From contig CP031740.1 of NCBI GenBank assembly GCA_022701275.1, forward strand, positions 4,103,001 through 4,167,000: a stretch of 64,000 nt of DNA. The letters are read 5' to 3'. A program made the translations under genes and the position numbers. Under the pieces are notes generated by a model that was not told the DNA's origin, did not search any database, and worked only from the letters and a program-made list of their open reading frames with translations. Below are positions 27,083 to 35,918 of this stretch, one piece after another (position 1 is the stretch's first letter; each line of letters opens with the position of its first letter). The DNA comes from Microcoleus vaginatus PCC 9802. Its GTDB lineage: Bacteria; Cyanobacteriota; Cyanobacteriia; Cyanobacteriales; Microcoleaceae.

Positions 27083-30022
27083 ATGTTCGATCGCACTCAA
27101 TGGTTTTTGGCTGGTATATCGATCGCGCTTTCGGTTCAGTTAAGTCAGCCAGTGGCAGCAGCCGTGCCCGTTGGCAAAGCTGTACAAACAGCACAAACTA
27201 ACAGTAGCGAGGCTGCCCAAAAAGCTTTCAAAGAGGGACTGCAACTGTACCAGCAAGGAACGGCCCAAGCAAAAAGAAGTGCGATCGTCAAGTGGGAAGA
27301 AGCATTAAAGTTGTATCGGCAAGCAGGCGACAATAGAGGGCAAGCACTTAGCCTCCTTGGTCTTGGCAGAGTCTACTCAGATTTTGGAGAAAACCAGAAA
27401 GCGCTAGAGTATTACAGCCAGTCGCTTCCCCTGTATCGAGCAGTAGGCGATCGCCGTGGGGAAGCTACCACCCTCAACAACATCGGCAATGTCTACGCAG
27501 AATTGGGAGAAAAACAGAAAGCGCTAGAGTATTTCAGCCAGTCCCTTCTCCTGAGACGGGCAACAGGCCATCGCGGCGGGGAAGCGGCCACCCTCAACAA
27601 CATCGGCAGTGTCTACTCAGATTTGGGAGAAAAACAGAAAGCGCTAGAGTATTACAGTCAGTCGCTTCCTCTATTGCGGGCAGTGGGCGATCGCGGTGGG
27701 GAAGCTACCACCCTCAACAACATCGGCTTAGTCTACTCAGCATTGGGAGAACAACAGAAAGCGCTAGAGTATTACAGCCAGTCGCTTCCCCTGAAACGGG
27801 CAGTGGGCGATCGCGGTGGGGAAGCTACCACCCTCAACAGCATCGGCTTAGTCTACTCAGAATTGGGAGAAAAACAGAAAGCGCTAGAGTATTACAGCCA
27901 GTCGCTTCCCCTGAAACGGGCAGTGGGCGATCGCGGTGGGGAAGCTACCACCCTCAACAACATCGGCAGTGTCTACTCAGCATTGGGAGAAAAACAGAAA
28001 GCGCTAGAGTATTACAGCCAGTCGCTTCCCCTGAAACGGGCAGTGGGCGATCGCGGTGGGGAAGCTCTCACCCTCACCAGTATCGGCAATGTCTACGCAG
28101 ATTTGGGAGAAAAACAGAAAGCACTAGAGTATTACAGCCAGTCGCTTCCCCTATTTCGGGCAATAGGCGATCGCAGTGGGGAAGCGGCCACCCTCAACAA
28201 CATCAGCAATGTCTACGCAGAATTGGGAGAAAAACAGAAAGCGCTAGAGTATTACAGCCAATCGCTTCCCCTGAGTCGGGCAACAGGCGATCGCGCTGGA
28301 GAAGCTGTCACCCTTTTCCACATAGCTTATGTCAAGCGCGCTCAAAACAATCTTACCGAAGCCCTCAACGACCTTGAAGCCTCTATCAAAATCATCGAAA
28401 ACCTCCGCACCAAAATAGCCAGCCCTGAACTCCGCAGCTCATACTTTGCCACAGTACAAAACCGCTACGAATTCTACATCGATTTGTTAATGCAACTGCA
28501 TAAAACTAATCCTAAATCCGGTTACGATCGCAAAGCCTTAGAAGCCAGCGAACGTTCGAGGGCCCGCAGTCTCCTCGAACTCCTCTTTGAAAGTAACGCC
28601 AACATTCGCGAAGGTATTTCCCCCGATTTACTGCAACAAGAAAAGAGCGTGCAACAGCAACTCGATGCCATTGAAAAGCAGCGCATCGAAACAATCAGCG
28701 CCCCCAACCCCAACGCAACTAAAATCGATGAAATTGATAAACAGCGCCTCGCACTTTTGGAACAATATCAGCAAATTCAAGCCCTGATTCGTACCGCCAG
28801 CCCCCGCTACGCTGCCCTCACCCAACCCCAACCTTTAACACTGCCAGAAATTCAGAAACAGATTCTCGATGAAAACACGATTTTATTGCAGTATTCCCTC
28901 GGTGAAAGCCGCAGTTATTTGTGGGTTGTGACATCAACCGGACTAACCAGCTATGAATTGCCAAAACGCGCAGACATTGAAACAGCCGCCCGCAATTTCC
29001 AAGACACTGTTACCAACCCCCTTTTGAGAAATATTCCCCAAAAAGTTGCTGAAGCAACTGCCAATCTGGGTCAAGTAACTTTACAACCTGCAGCAGCCCA
29101 ATTAGGCAACAAACGCCTATTAATTGTTCCCGACGGCGTGCTGCACTATACCCCTTTTCAAGCTTTAACTCTTGGCAAAAACGCTGGACAAAATACCAAT
29201 GTTCCCTTAATTGTCGAACATGAAATTATCACTCTGCCTTCCGCCTCAACTCTCGCCATTCTCCGGCAAAATTACGGAGATAGAAAACCGCCGGGCCGAA
29301 CTTTAGCAATTTTAGCAGATCCTGTTTTCAGTCCAGACGATGAAAGAATTAAAGGAAAAATCACCCAAGCAACAACAGAAAAATTAGAAGCAAATAACCT
29401 CGATTTAAATCGCTCGCTTCGTGCTTCTAATCGGCAATGGCCACCCGAACGCCTACCATTTACCCGCCAAGAAGCCCAAACAATATCCACCTTATTCCCT
29501 TCAGTTTCTAGCCGTCAAATATTTGATTTTGATGCCAGTCGCACTACTGCTACCGATGGAAATTTAGTCAATTATCAAATCATTCACTTCGCCACCCACG
29601 GCCTTGCCAACAGCAAAAACCCCGAATTGTCAGGAATTCTGATGTCGATGATAGATGACAAAGGCAATCTTGTTAATGGTTTTTTGCGACTCACGGATAT
29701 TTTCAACTTGAAACTGGCGGCAAATTTAGTGGTTTTAAGTGCTTGTCAATCGGGAATGGGACAGAATGTTAAAGGCGAAGGAATGGTGGGATTAACAAGG
29801 GGTTTTATGTATGCGGGGGCGCAGCGGGTGGCGGTGAGTTTGTGGAGTGTGGATGATGAAGGAACTTCTGTGTTAATGCAAAAGTTTTATCAAAAAATGC
29901 AGCAACAAAAGTTAGCGCCAGCGGCAGCTTTGAGGGCAGCGCAGATGGAAATGATGCAGGAGGAAAAATGGAAATCTCCCTATTATTGGGCTGCTTTTAC
30001 CTTGCAAGGGGAGTGGAAATGA
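27083..30022 (+). CDS. exported TPR-CHAT protein (caspase-like protease)
   Basis: The ATG at 27083 follows an AAAGGGG ribosome site and opens a signal peptide (to about VAAAVPVG); an upstream in-frame ATG at 27002 lacks this. The 979-residue protein has a TPR array (about residues 93-413) made of near-identical 40-residue units, a helical linker with long charged helices (about 480-610), and a C-terminal CHAT domain. The predicted caspase-type dyad is H839 in HFATHG and C888 in SACQSG. CHAT proteases in bacteria often act in regulated proteolysis or cell-death pathways, with TPRs sensing or binding partners. No effector or partner is adjacent, so its role is unknown. Confidence 0.93.
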   Translation: MFDRTQWFLAGISIALSVQLSQPVAAAVPVGKAVQTAQTNSSEAAQKAFKEGLQLYQQGTAQAKRSAIVKWEEALKLYRQAGDNRGQALSLLGLGRVYSDFGENQKALEYYSQSLPLYRAVGDRRGEATTLNNIGNVYAELGEKQKALEYFSQSLLLRRATGHRGGEAATLNNIGSVYSDLGEKQKALEYYSQSLPLLRAVGDRGGEATTLNNIGLVYSALGEQQKALEYYSQSLPLKRAVGDRGGEATTLNSIGLVYSELGEKQKALEYYSQSLPLKRAVGDRGGEATTLNNIGSVYSALGEKQKALEYYSQSLPLKRAVGDRGGEALTLTSIGNVYADLGEKQKALEYYSQSLPLFRAIGDRSGEAATLNNISNVYAELGEKQKALEYYSQSLPLSRATGDRAGEAVTLFHIAYVKRAQNNLTEALNDLEASIKIIENLRTKIASPELRSSYFATVQNRYEFYIDLLMQLHKTNPKSGYDRKALEASERSRARSLLELLFESNANIREGISPDLLQQEKSVQQQLDAIEKQRIETISAPNPNATKIDEIDKQRLALLEQYQQIQALIRTASPRYAALTQPQPLTLPEIQKQILDENTILLQYSLGESRSYLWVVTSTGLTSYELPKRADIETAARNFQDTVTNPLLRNIPQKVAEATANLGQVTLQPAAAQLGNKRLLIVPDGVLHYTPFQALTLGKNAGQNTNVPLIVEHEIITLPSASTLAILRQNYGDRKPPGRTLAILADPVFSPDDERIKGKITQATTEKLEANNLDLNRSLRASNRQWPPERLPFTRQEAQTISTLFPSVSSRQIFDFDASRTTATDGNLVNYQIIHFATHGLANSKNPELSGILMSMIDDKGNLVNGFLRLTDIFNLKLAANLVVLSACQSGMGQNVKGEGMVGLTRGFMYAGAQRVAVSLWSVDDEGTSVLMQKFYQKMQQQKLAPAAALRAAQMEMMQEEKWKSPYYWAAFTLQGEWK
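27361..28320 (+). repeat. eight 120-bp tandem repeats encoding TPRs
   Basis: Eight consecutive units of exactly 120 bp, each coding one 40-residue TPR (core [12 protein letters not shown], then GDRGGEA, then NNIGSVY). Most units differ at only a few bases and each keeps a GGCGATCGC-type site at the same place. Near-identity at DNA level implies recent expansion or ongoing gene conversion. Confidence 0.95.
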
Positions 30023-30109
30023 TATACACCACTTTTGCTGGTAAGTAAGTACATAGCCCTTCTAGGGACACGGCAATGCCCATTGGTGTCAAGTTAACGT
30101 TAAATCGGT

Positions 30110-30245
30110 AGTCCGACAGTCCGATAGTCCGACAGTGCGACAGTGCGATAGTCCGACAGTCCGACAGTCCGACAGTCCGACAGTCCGACAGTCCGACAGT
30201 CCGACAGTGCGACAGTCCGACAGTCCGACAGTCCGACAGTCCGAC
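30110..30245. repeat. octamer tandem array, 17 units of AGTCCGAC
   Basis: Seventeen head-to-tail 8-base units, AGTCCGAC with occasional AGTGCGAC or AGTCCGAT variants. It follows the TPR-CHAT gene and abuts the palindromic element at 30258. Unlike the 7-base STRR arrays elsewhere in the window it has an 8-base period. Confidence 0.92.
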
Positions 30246-30257
30246 AGGGAATGAATT

Positions 30258-30559
30258 CCCTGTCTAATAGCTAAAGTCCTCTGAAGAGGACTAATAGACC
30301 TATTGCAAAAATCCATTTCATCAATTGATCGGCCGGAGAGCCCGTCCTAATTATTTTTGCCAGAGGTCTAATGAGTTTAAAAATTCGGCGTTGCTGGGCG
30401 TTGCTGAATACAGGTAGGAATTGAGATTTCCCAATTGCTATAAAACAAGTATGGTCAGTTTTGTAACATCAAGCGAAAAGTTGATTCCTACCTGTATTCA
30501 GCAACGTCAAAAATTCATCTTCTCAGTCCTCTTCAGAGGACTTTAGCTATTAGACAGGG
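30258..30559. mobile_element. MITE-like nested palindromic element, about 300 bp
   Basis: Perfect 35-bp terminal inverted repeats (30258-30292 and 30525-30559, starting CCCTGTCTAATAGC) enclose a second perfect inverted repeat of 22 bp (30400-30421 and 30484-30505) with a 62-base loop. There is also an imperfect pair (around 30290-30312 and 30352-30374, sharing TTAGACCT and GCAAAAAT). No transposase frame is present. Outside, 13-bp inverted copies of CCATTGGTGTCAA lie at 30080-30092 and 30615-30627, so the whole is a set of nested palindromes. It fits a non-autonomous MITE; no target-site duplication is evident. Confidence 0.7.
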
Positions 30560-30638
30560 GTTTCAACCCCTGGCGGACTGGCGGACTAACGGGTGGGTGG
30601 GCTGACAGCTTAAGTTGACACCAATGGCCGAGGAGTCC

Positions 30639-30661
30639 GGAACGGGCAAGATGCCCGTTCC
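30639..30661. repeat. hairpin GGAACGGGCA/TGCCCGTTCC
   Basis: Perfect 10-base arms with a 3-base loop, between the MITE-like element and the SDR gene stop. It may act as a terminator for the minus-strand SDR gene or be another dispersed palindrome. Confidence 0.55.
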
Positions 30662-30716
30662 ACAAAAGAATGAGTTTTCTTGTGGGGTGGGCCGAAGAGC
30701 CCGCCCAGAAAAGGGT

Positions 30717-31538
30717 TTATCGCCCGCTAGCTAAAGCCTCCCGCAATTTGCGGCCCCGCGATTTATCCCGAAGTTCGGGAGTTGCCATCCGCAACACAAA
30801 ATCCAGCAACCAAGGCGCAATTCTGTGACACCAAACTGCTAGATGACTTTGGTATCCTACCAAGATTTCCGGTGCATCTTTGTGCAATCCCGCGACAAGT
30901 GCTAGGGCAACTTTTTCGGGAGTTGTGGGCACTACCCAGCGAAATTGTTCCAAGTCTCGCACCATGTCGGTATCTGTTAGAGATGGCAGCAAAGCTGTGA
31001 CTCGAACATTGTACTGAGTTAACTCGCTTCGCAAAGCTTGGGTGAATCCCAAAATCGCAAATTTGGTAGCAGAATAAGTTGCCATTGTGGGTGCGGCAAT
31101 TTTTCCCATTAAGCTCGAAACATTGACGATTGTTCCTTCTTTTTGAGTCGCCATTCGCCTCGCTACTAAGCGGGTAATTGTGTAGGTTCCCAGCAAATTT
31201 AAGGCGATTTCTTCCTCGATTAATGGCAGTGGGGAACGCAAGAATGATGCTTGGTGCGCGACGCCTGCACAGTTGACTAGCAGGTGAATCGGGCCGCTAT
31301 CTCGCCAAGCTTGGGCGATCGCAATATTCACCGCTACTGACTGAGTTAAATCCAAAGCTAACGGCACTACTTCTGTGCCAAAAAGATCGATTTCCTCTGC
31401 CAGTTCAATTAATTGCCTGCGGTTGCGCGCCACAATCAACAAACGTTTGACTCCTTGTCTCGCTAATTCCAGGGCGATCGATCGCCCAATTCCGCGCGAA
31501 GCTCCTGTAACAAGAGCTGTTTTTCCTTGAAGTTGCAT
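30717..31538 (-). CDS. short-chain dehydrogenase/reductase
   Basis: A 273-residue classical SDR using NAD(P)H. The Rossmann glycine motif is TGASRGIGRS, followed by the LVNCAGVAH motif, catalytic Ser in VNVSSLMGK and the YxxxK pair in YSATKFA. RNRRQL after the second strand may favour NADP. The C-terminus (about 225-273) is hydrophobic and basic, as in membrane-associated lipid-metabolising SDRs, but the substrate is unknown. It is monocistronic on the minus strand, with a palindrome-rich region downstream. Confidence 0.92.
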   Translation of the reverse strand: MQLQGKTALVTGASRGIGRSIALELARQGVKRLLIVARNRRQLIELAEEIDLFGTEVVPLALDLTQSVAVNIAIAQAWRDSGPIHLLVNCAGVAHQASFLRSPLPLIEEEIALNLLGTYTITRLVARRMATQKEGTIVNVSSLMGKIAAPTMATYSATKFAILGFTQALRSELTQYNVRVTALLPSLTDTDMVRDLEQFRWVVPTTPEKVALALVAGLHKDAPEILVGYQSHLAVWCHRIAPWLLDFVLRMATPELRDKSRGRKLREALASGR

Positions 31539-32296
31539 AATAGATTAAACCTTTTGGTAGATGCTCACTGCGGCACGGAGTTATGAGTTGTGAGTTGTGA
31601 ATTATTAGTTATGAGCTGAATGTTTTGGCGGTAACAACTCATAATTCATAATTGTTGAAAAGGCTATCTTGTTTCGATAGACCTCATATTACTTGTGGGG
31701 TTAACTCAAAACTAAAAACTTTTGAATCGCTAACGTGCGCGTGAGTTGAACTAAACTTTTGGTTTGCCAGAAATCAGTCAATTATCTGGTCATTTAACCT
31801 CATTCCAGCAGACAAAGCTGAGATGAGAAAACCGAGTGGGAAATCATGGCCAAGCGGGCTTTATTACCGCTTTTTCTTCAGTTCGCGGAGGCGGACTTTG
31901 CCTGTGTAGCCGCGAATAAACTCGCCGGGGATTGGTGATCCGCGAATTTGTCATTTACCGGGGTTGGAGAACCCCTCTTTCTTCAGTCCGTGGAGGCGGA
32001 TTTTGCCTGGGTAGCTGCGAATAAATTGGCGGGCAATATTCGCCGGGATGGGTTATTCGCCAGGGCTTAATTACCCCTCTTTTTTGAGTCCGCAGAGGCA
32101 GACGAGATCCTGTGCAGCGGCGACTTAAAATCGCCGGAAATTCGTGCGAATTGGCACAGGATAATTGAGCAATGCAGATTATCAATTCCACACCTCCTAG
32201 ATATGAGAATTTCCTATCTACACACACCTTAACAACTTGACAGAGAAGCGGCAACAATTTTTAATAAATCTTCCGCAACACTTCTTTACAATTTTC
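31539..32296. repeat. gene-free region with three copies of a 55-60 bp dispersed repeat
   Basis: No gene is supported here. Three diverged copies of a repeat lie at 31873-31930, 31978-32032 and 32090-32137, about 105 bases apart. Each has AGTCCGCGGAGGCGGA-like sequence, then TTTTGCCTG, then TAGCCGCGAATAAA and a CGCCGG end. They contain internal palindromes. The 100-codon minus-strand frame across them is repeat-derived. Left of them (about 31580-31640) are AT-rich STRR-like units (GAGTTAT/GTGAATT). Confidence 0.7.
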
Positions 32297-33730
32297 TCAT
32301 ACGGCCGATTTCCAAGTGCCGTGAAAGCCCAAAGGTATGACACCGGGCAATTCTAGCTTGCAAACAGGTTCGCGGGAAAGTCCGTCGCTGTCAAATATCC
32401 AGACTTCGCTGCTGTCAGAATTGCCGTCATAAATAACTGTTACTATCCAACCTTTGTCCGAGAAAATATCTGGAACGTAGATGGGCTCTGCGGGATAGCG
32501 ATTTTCGCCCAAGTCGGCAATTGTGAGATTGCGGCTTTGCGTGTCAAAACGGGCGATCGCACCGAAACGTTCCGGTACAATATCAACGTTAGGCCGATAC
32601 ATTGCCAGATAAATATATCGCGAGTCTTGCCCTATTTCTGAAGGAGGTACCGTCGGAAACTCGCAAGGTTGATCCAGCAATTCTTCGGCTGCTGTCACTT
32701 GGCCAGTTTGAGGATTTAGACACACCCGCCACAGAGTCCCCTCCGCATCAGTGCGAGTTTCACCCGCCGCTACTTCTTTCAGCCGCTGATTAGTTTGAAA
32801 GTCAGCGAAGCGCACAAAATCAACCGCTACCGAACCATCTTCCTTGACAAAACCGTTAGCAAAATGCCACTGAAACCAAGAATCAGTTTTGCCGCGACTA
32901 ACTAAAGATAGAGTTTCTGAGTCAAAAACTAATATCTGAGTACCTAACTCCGGTTTCCACTTAAAGGACTCGCTATAACTGCTAATTCCCGTTAACAATG
33001 GCAAAAAATTGACTTGCACCGGCGGGATAAAAAATATCAGATACTTTTCCGCAAAAACAAAATCGTGGAGCGCGTAAATTCCATCTAAAGCAACTGTTGA
33101 TTGTTGCACGACTTTGCCAGTAAAATCGCTTTTATACAGATTCAACTTTGTAGTCGCACCGTTGGTAATTCCAAAGTTAAAAATATTGCCAGTAATCGGG
33201 TCGCGCTTGCAGTGAGCAGAATAAACAAATTTACTATCTAAACTGCCTAAATCGTCCGTTCCCTGAGTTTCCAGGGTTTGCAAATCGAGGCGGTGAGGCG
33301 GGCCACCTTCCCACAATGCCAAAAGGCGATCGGGCAAAGCTAAAACAGAAGTATTGGCAGCATTTTTAACAGTTTTAGTCCACCGCAACCACACAGGGCC
33401 CGGTGCTGTCATGCCATAATTACTGTAGAGAAATTTATCAGCTTTTTCTTCAGCTAGATATCCCGCTGTTTGCACGTAGCGATAAACAGCCCTAGCACCG
33501 ACATCGGTAAAATGTACTGCCAAAATTGCACCGTCGCCATCAAACCAGTGTCCCGCAGCAACACCGCCGCGTTCCAAACGTCCGGGCCCATTGCGGTAGA
33601 GACTGCCGCGCAATCCTTCGGGAATTTTACCAGTTTTAACCGATAGCTGAGTCAGCGGAAACTCCGCAGCAGGAAGGGCTAAAGATTTGGCCCAGGATTT
33701 TTTAGCTGAGATTTTAGTGTGGGTTTTCAT
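32297..33730 (-). CDS. carotenoid oxygenase (RPE65 / apocarotenoid-cleaving family)
   Basis: A seven-bladed beta-propeller nonheme iron dioxygenase that cleaves carotenoids or apocarotenoids. The ATG at 33730 (MKTHTKIS) is preferred; an upstream in-frame ATG at 33778 would overlap the divergent neighbour. The 477-residue protein has LRGSLYRNGPG and HWFDGDGA at the start. The four iron-ligand histidines are in VYSAHCKRD, YALHDFVF, FQWHFANGF and the terminal GFHGTWKSAV. Length and pattern resemble Synechocystis ACO (retinal-forming), but the substrate is inferred. Its start is 74 bases from a divergent LD-carboxypeptidase. Confidence 0.93.
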   Translation of the reverse strand: MKTHTKISAKKSWAKSLALPAAEFPLTQLSVKTGKIPEGLRGSLYRNGPGRLERGGVAAGHWFDGDGAILAVHFTDVGARAVYRYVQTAGYLAEEKADKFLYSNYGMTAPGPVWLRWTKTVKNAANTSVLALPDRLLALWEGGPPHRLDLQTLETQGTDDLGSLDSKFVYSAHCKRDPITGNIFNFGITNGATTKLNLYKSDFTGKVVQQSTVALDGIYALHDFVFAEKYLIFFIPPVQVNFLPLLTGISSYSESFKWKPELGTQILVFDSETLSLVSRGKTDSWFQWHFANGFVKEDGSVAVDFVRFADFQTNQRLKEVAAGETRTDAEGTLWRVCLNPQTGQVTAAEELLDQPCEFPTVPPSEIGQDSRYIYLAMYRPNVDIVPERFGAIARFDTQSRNLTIADLGENRYPAEPIYVPDIFSDKGWIVTVIYDGNSDSSEVWIFDSDGLSREPVCKLELPGVIPLGFHGTWKSAV

Positions 33731-33803
33731 TTGAAACTCGCAATTTTCAAGTGATATGGCAGAGATTTTCCTATACAATTATAGCAAAAGTTACCTAACA
33801 GCT

Positions 33804-34841
33804 ATGACTCTCCGCCGCCGTGTTCTGCTCAGAACTTTTGGGCTGACTGCTATTGGTACTCAGCTTTTGCCGTTAGCGAAGCCCTCGAATAGGATCGCGC
33901 AAACCAACCTATCTCCCAAAAGTGCGATCGTTAAGCCCCGCCGCCTGCAAGTTGGCGATACTATAGCTTTAATCAATCCTGCAGCTTTCAACTACAAAAA
34001 AGAAATCGAGGAGTTTTTTAAAGTTATCGAAAAGCTGGGTTTAAAAGTTAAATTGGGAGAGCATTTTTACGACCGCTACGGCTATTTAGCAGGCAAGGAT
34101 GCCGATCGCGCCGCCGATGTCAACGCAGCCTTTGCCGATGACTCAGTGCGAGCTATTTTTACCGGGATGGGCGGCTGGGGCTGCGGTCGGATATTGCCGC
34201 TTCTGGATTACAATATTATCGGCAACAATCCCAAAATTATTATGGGATTTAGCGATATTACTGCGCTGTTATTGGCGATTTATGCTAAAACTAATAGAGT
34301 TACTTTTCACGGCCCTTTAGGTGCGTCAACTTGGAGTCCCTTTACAGTGGATTACGTCAAAAAAGTTTTGTTTGACGGAGGTTCTGTGACGATGCAAAAC
34401 TCCAAAAGCGTGCAAGTTCAAACAATCGGGCGCGGCACAGCTAGGGGAAAACTAATCGGCGGCAATTTATCAGTAATCGCAGCAATGGTAGGTTCTGCAT
34501 ATTTACCGCCGTGGGAAAACAGTATTTTGTTTGTTGAAGAAGTTGGCGAAGAAGTTTATCGCATCGATAGAATGTTGACGCAGCTCAAATTAGCCGGCAT
34601 TCTCGATAAAATATCCGGTTTTATTTTCGGACAGTGTACCAAGTGCGAAGCTGAAAAACCCCAAGAATCCCTAACCTTACCTCAAGTCTTGTCCGACCAC
34701 ATTCGCCCTTTGAAGATTCCCGCGTGGTACGGTTCAATGGTGGGACATATGCGGGATCAGTTCACTTTGCCGATCGGTCAAGAAGTCGAAATCGACGCTG
34801 ACTCTGGTACAATTAAATTGTTAGAATCCGCTGTCAGCTAA
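33804..34841 (+). CDS. LD-carboxypeptidase (peptidase S66), exported
   Basis: S66 enzymes release the terminal D-alanine from murein tetrapeptides in peptidoglycan recycling. The ATG at 33804 opens a signal with RRR before a hydrophobic core (MTLRRRVLLRTFGLTAIG), possibly a Tat signal. The catalytic domain begins at RLQVGDTIALINPA and has GMGGWGCGRILPLLD, the nucleophile elbow-like IMGFSDITALL and TFHGPLG. The C-terminal lid FVEEVGEEVYRIDRMLTQL follows, with GHMRDQFTLPIG near the end. All family blocks are present. Its periplasmic location contrasts with the cytosolic E. coli LdcA and suggests action on the wall itself (inference). Confidence 0.92.
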   Translation: MTLRRRVLLRTFGLTAIGTQLLPLAKPSNRIAQTNLSPKSAIVKPRRLQVGDTIALINPAAFNYKKEIEEFFKVIEKLGLKVKLGEHFYDRYGYLAGKDADRAADVNAAFADDSVRAIFTGMGGWGCGRILPLLDYNIIGNNPKIIMGFSDITALLLAIYAKTNRVTFHGPLGASTWSPFTVDYVKKVLFDGGSVTMQNSKSVQVQTIGRGTARGKLIGGNLSVIAAMVGSAYLPPWENSILFVEEVGEEVYRIDRMLTQLKLAGILDKISGFIFGQCTKCEAEKPQESLTLPQVLSDHIRPLKIPAWYGSMVGHMRDQFTLPIGQEVEIDADSGTIKLLESAVS

Positions 34842-34941
34842 ATCTTAAACTATTTTAGATATTCGCTCGGCTCTTCCTGTGGTTCTGCATTACCGCGCAG
34901 AGCCTGGTAATGAAAAAATTAAACATACAGTTAGGACGATC

Positions 34942-35697
34942 GTGAAAAACCGGCAATTCATAAAACCGCTAGCAGCAATTATCTTAGCAATAATTTGCCT
35001 GTTGCCGCTCAATGCCTGTGCAGCAGCCAGTAAAACCGCAAATGGCGACGCCATTTACCAGCAGCGAACCGTCCACAATCCGGACGGAATCGGCAAATTT
35101 TACATGGGTCGAGAAATTGCCCAAGTCATGGGATATCAAGGCGCTAGTTGGCTGGAAAGACCGTCTCGCGGCATGGAAGAAAAATCAGCTCGCTTAGTCA
35201 ACAATCTCGATTTAAAACCGACCGATGTTGTAGCAGACATTGGAGCGGGAACGGGATATTTTAGCTTTCGCCTCGCTCCCTTAGTTCCAGAAGGAAAGGT
35301 TTTGGCTGTTGACGTGCAGCCGGAAATGATTGATTTTATTAAATTGAATAAACAAGAAAAAAATATTGCTAACGTTGAGCCAGTTTTGGGAAGGATCGAC
35401 AATCCGAATTTGCCGGAAAACAGCGTAGATTTAGTTTTGATGGTCGATGCTTATCACGAATTTGCATATCCCCGAGAAATGATGCAAGGAATTGTGAAAG
35501 CACTCAAACCGGGAGGCCGCACAGTATCGATCGAGTATCGGGGCGAAAACCCGCTGATTCCCATTAAAGGTTTGCACAAAATGACGCAGAAGCAGGTGAA
35601 AAAAGAAATGGCCGCCGTCGGTTTAGTATGGAAAGAGACAAAAGATATGTTGCCCCAGCAGCATTTGATGGTGTTTGAGAAACCATCTCAAATGTAG
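34942..35697 (+). CDS. lipoprotein with class I SAM methyltransferase domain
   Basis: The GTG at 34942 (after an AGGA site) is chosen because it starts a lipoprotein signal: basic head, hydrophobic core and LNAC box. A GTG at 34879 would only add unrelated residues. The mature protein carries a Rossmann methyltransferase domain with motif I VVADIGAGTGYFSFRL, acidic VLAVDVQPEM, motif IV-like VDLVLMVDAYHEF and ALKPGGRTVSIEYR. All SAM-binding residues look intact, which is odd for a predicted periplasmic protein because SAM is cytosolic. It may be exported folded with SAM, non-catalytic, or not exported. The substrate is unknown. Confidence 0.87.
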   Translation: MKNRQFIKPLAAIILAIICLLPLNACAAASKTANGDAIYQQRTVHNPDGIGKFYMGREIAQVMGYQGASWLERPSRGMEEKSARLVNNLDLKPTDVVADIGAGTGYFSFRLAPLVPEGKVLAVDVQPEMIDFIKLNKQEKNIANVEPVLGRIDNPNLPENSVDLVLMVDAYHEFAYPREMMQGIVKALKPGGRTVSIEYRGENPLIPIKGLHKMTQKQVKKEMAAVGLVWKETKDMLPQQHLMVFEKPSQM

Positions 35698-35918
35698 CAG
35701 CCAAACAGAGCGATTGTTTACCATTTTTACTCATTTTTGTCAAGATACAAAAGACGTATTTTTGAGGCGCGCGGGCGCTCGGTCACACATACTAAGCCTT
35801 AAGTAACCCTTAAGATAGACATTTTACTAAAAATACCATTTACAATTAAAAATTGATAACCCAGAGGCGCTTCCTTCATTTTTCAAGCGAAGAAGTGTCG
35901 CTATTAAGAAGTACCAGC

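Noticed and set aside
30110..30245. CRISPR array
   Set aside because: The repeat is an uninterrupted 8-base tandem without unique spacers; no cas genes are near.
30089..30316. 75-codon minus-strand frame with eight-residue repeats (SDCRTVGL)
   Set aside because: It is simply the octamer DNA array read in one frame.
31955..32257. 100-codon minus-strand frame
   Set aside because: It crosses diverged copies of a non-coding dispersed repeat.
33731..33778. longer N-terminus for the carotenoid oxygenase
   Set aside because: The extra 16 residues are unlike the family and would push into the divergent promoter region.
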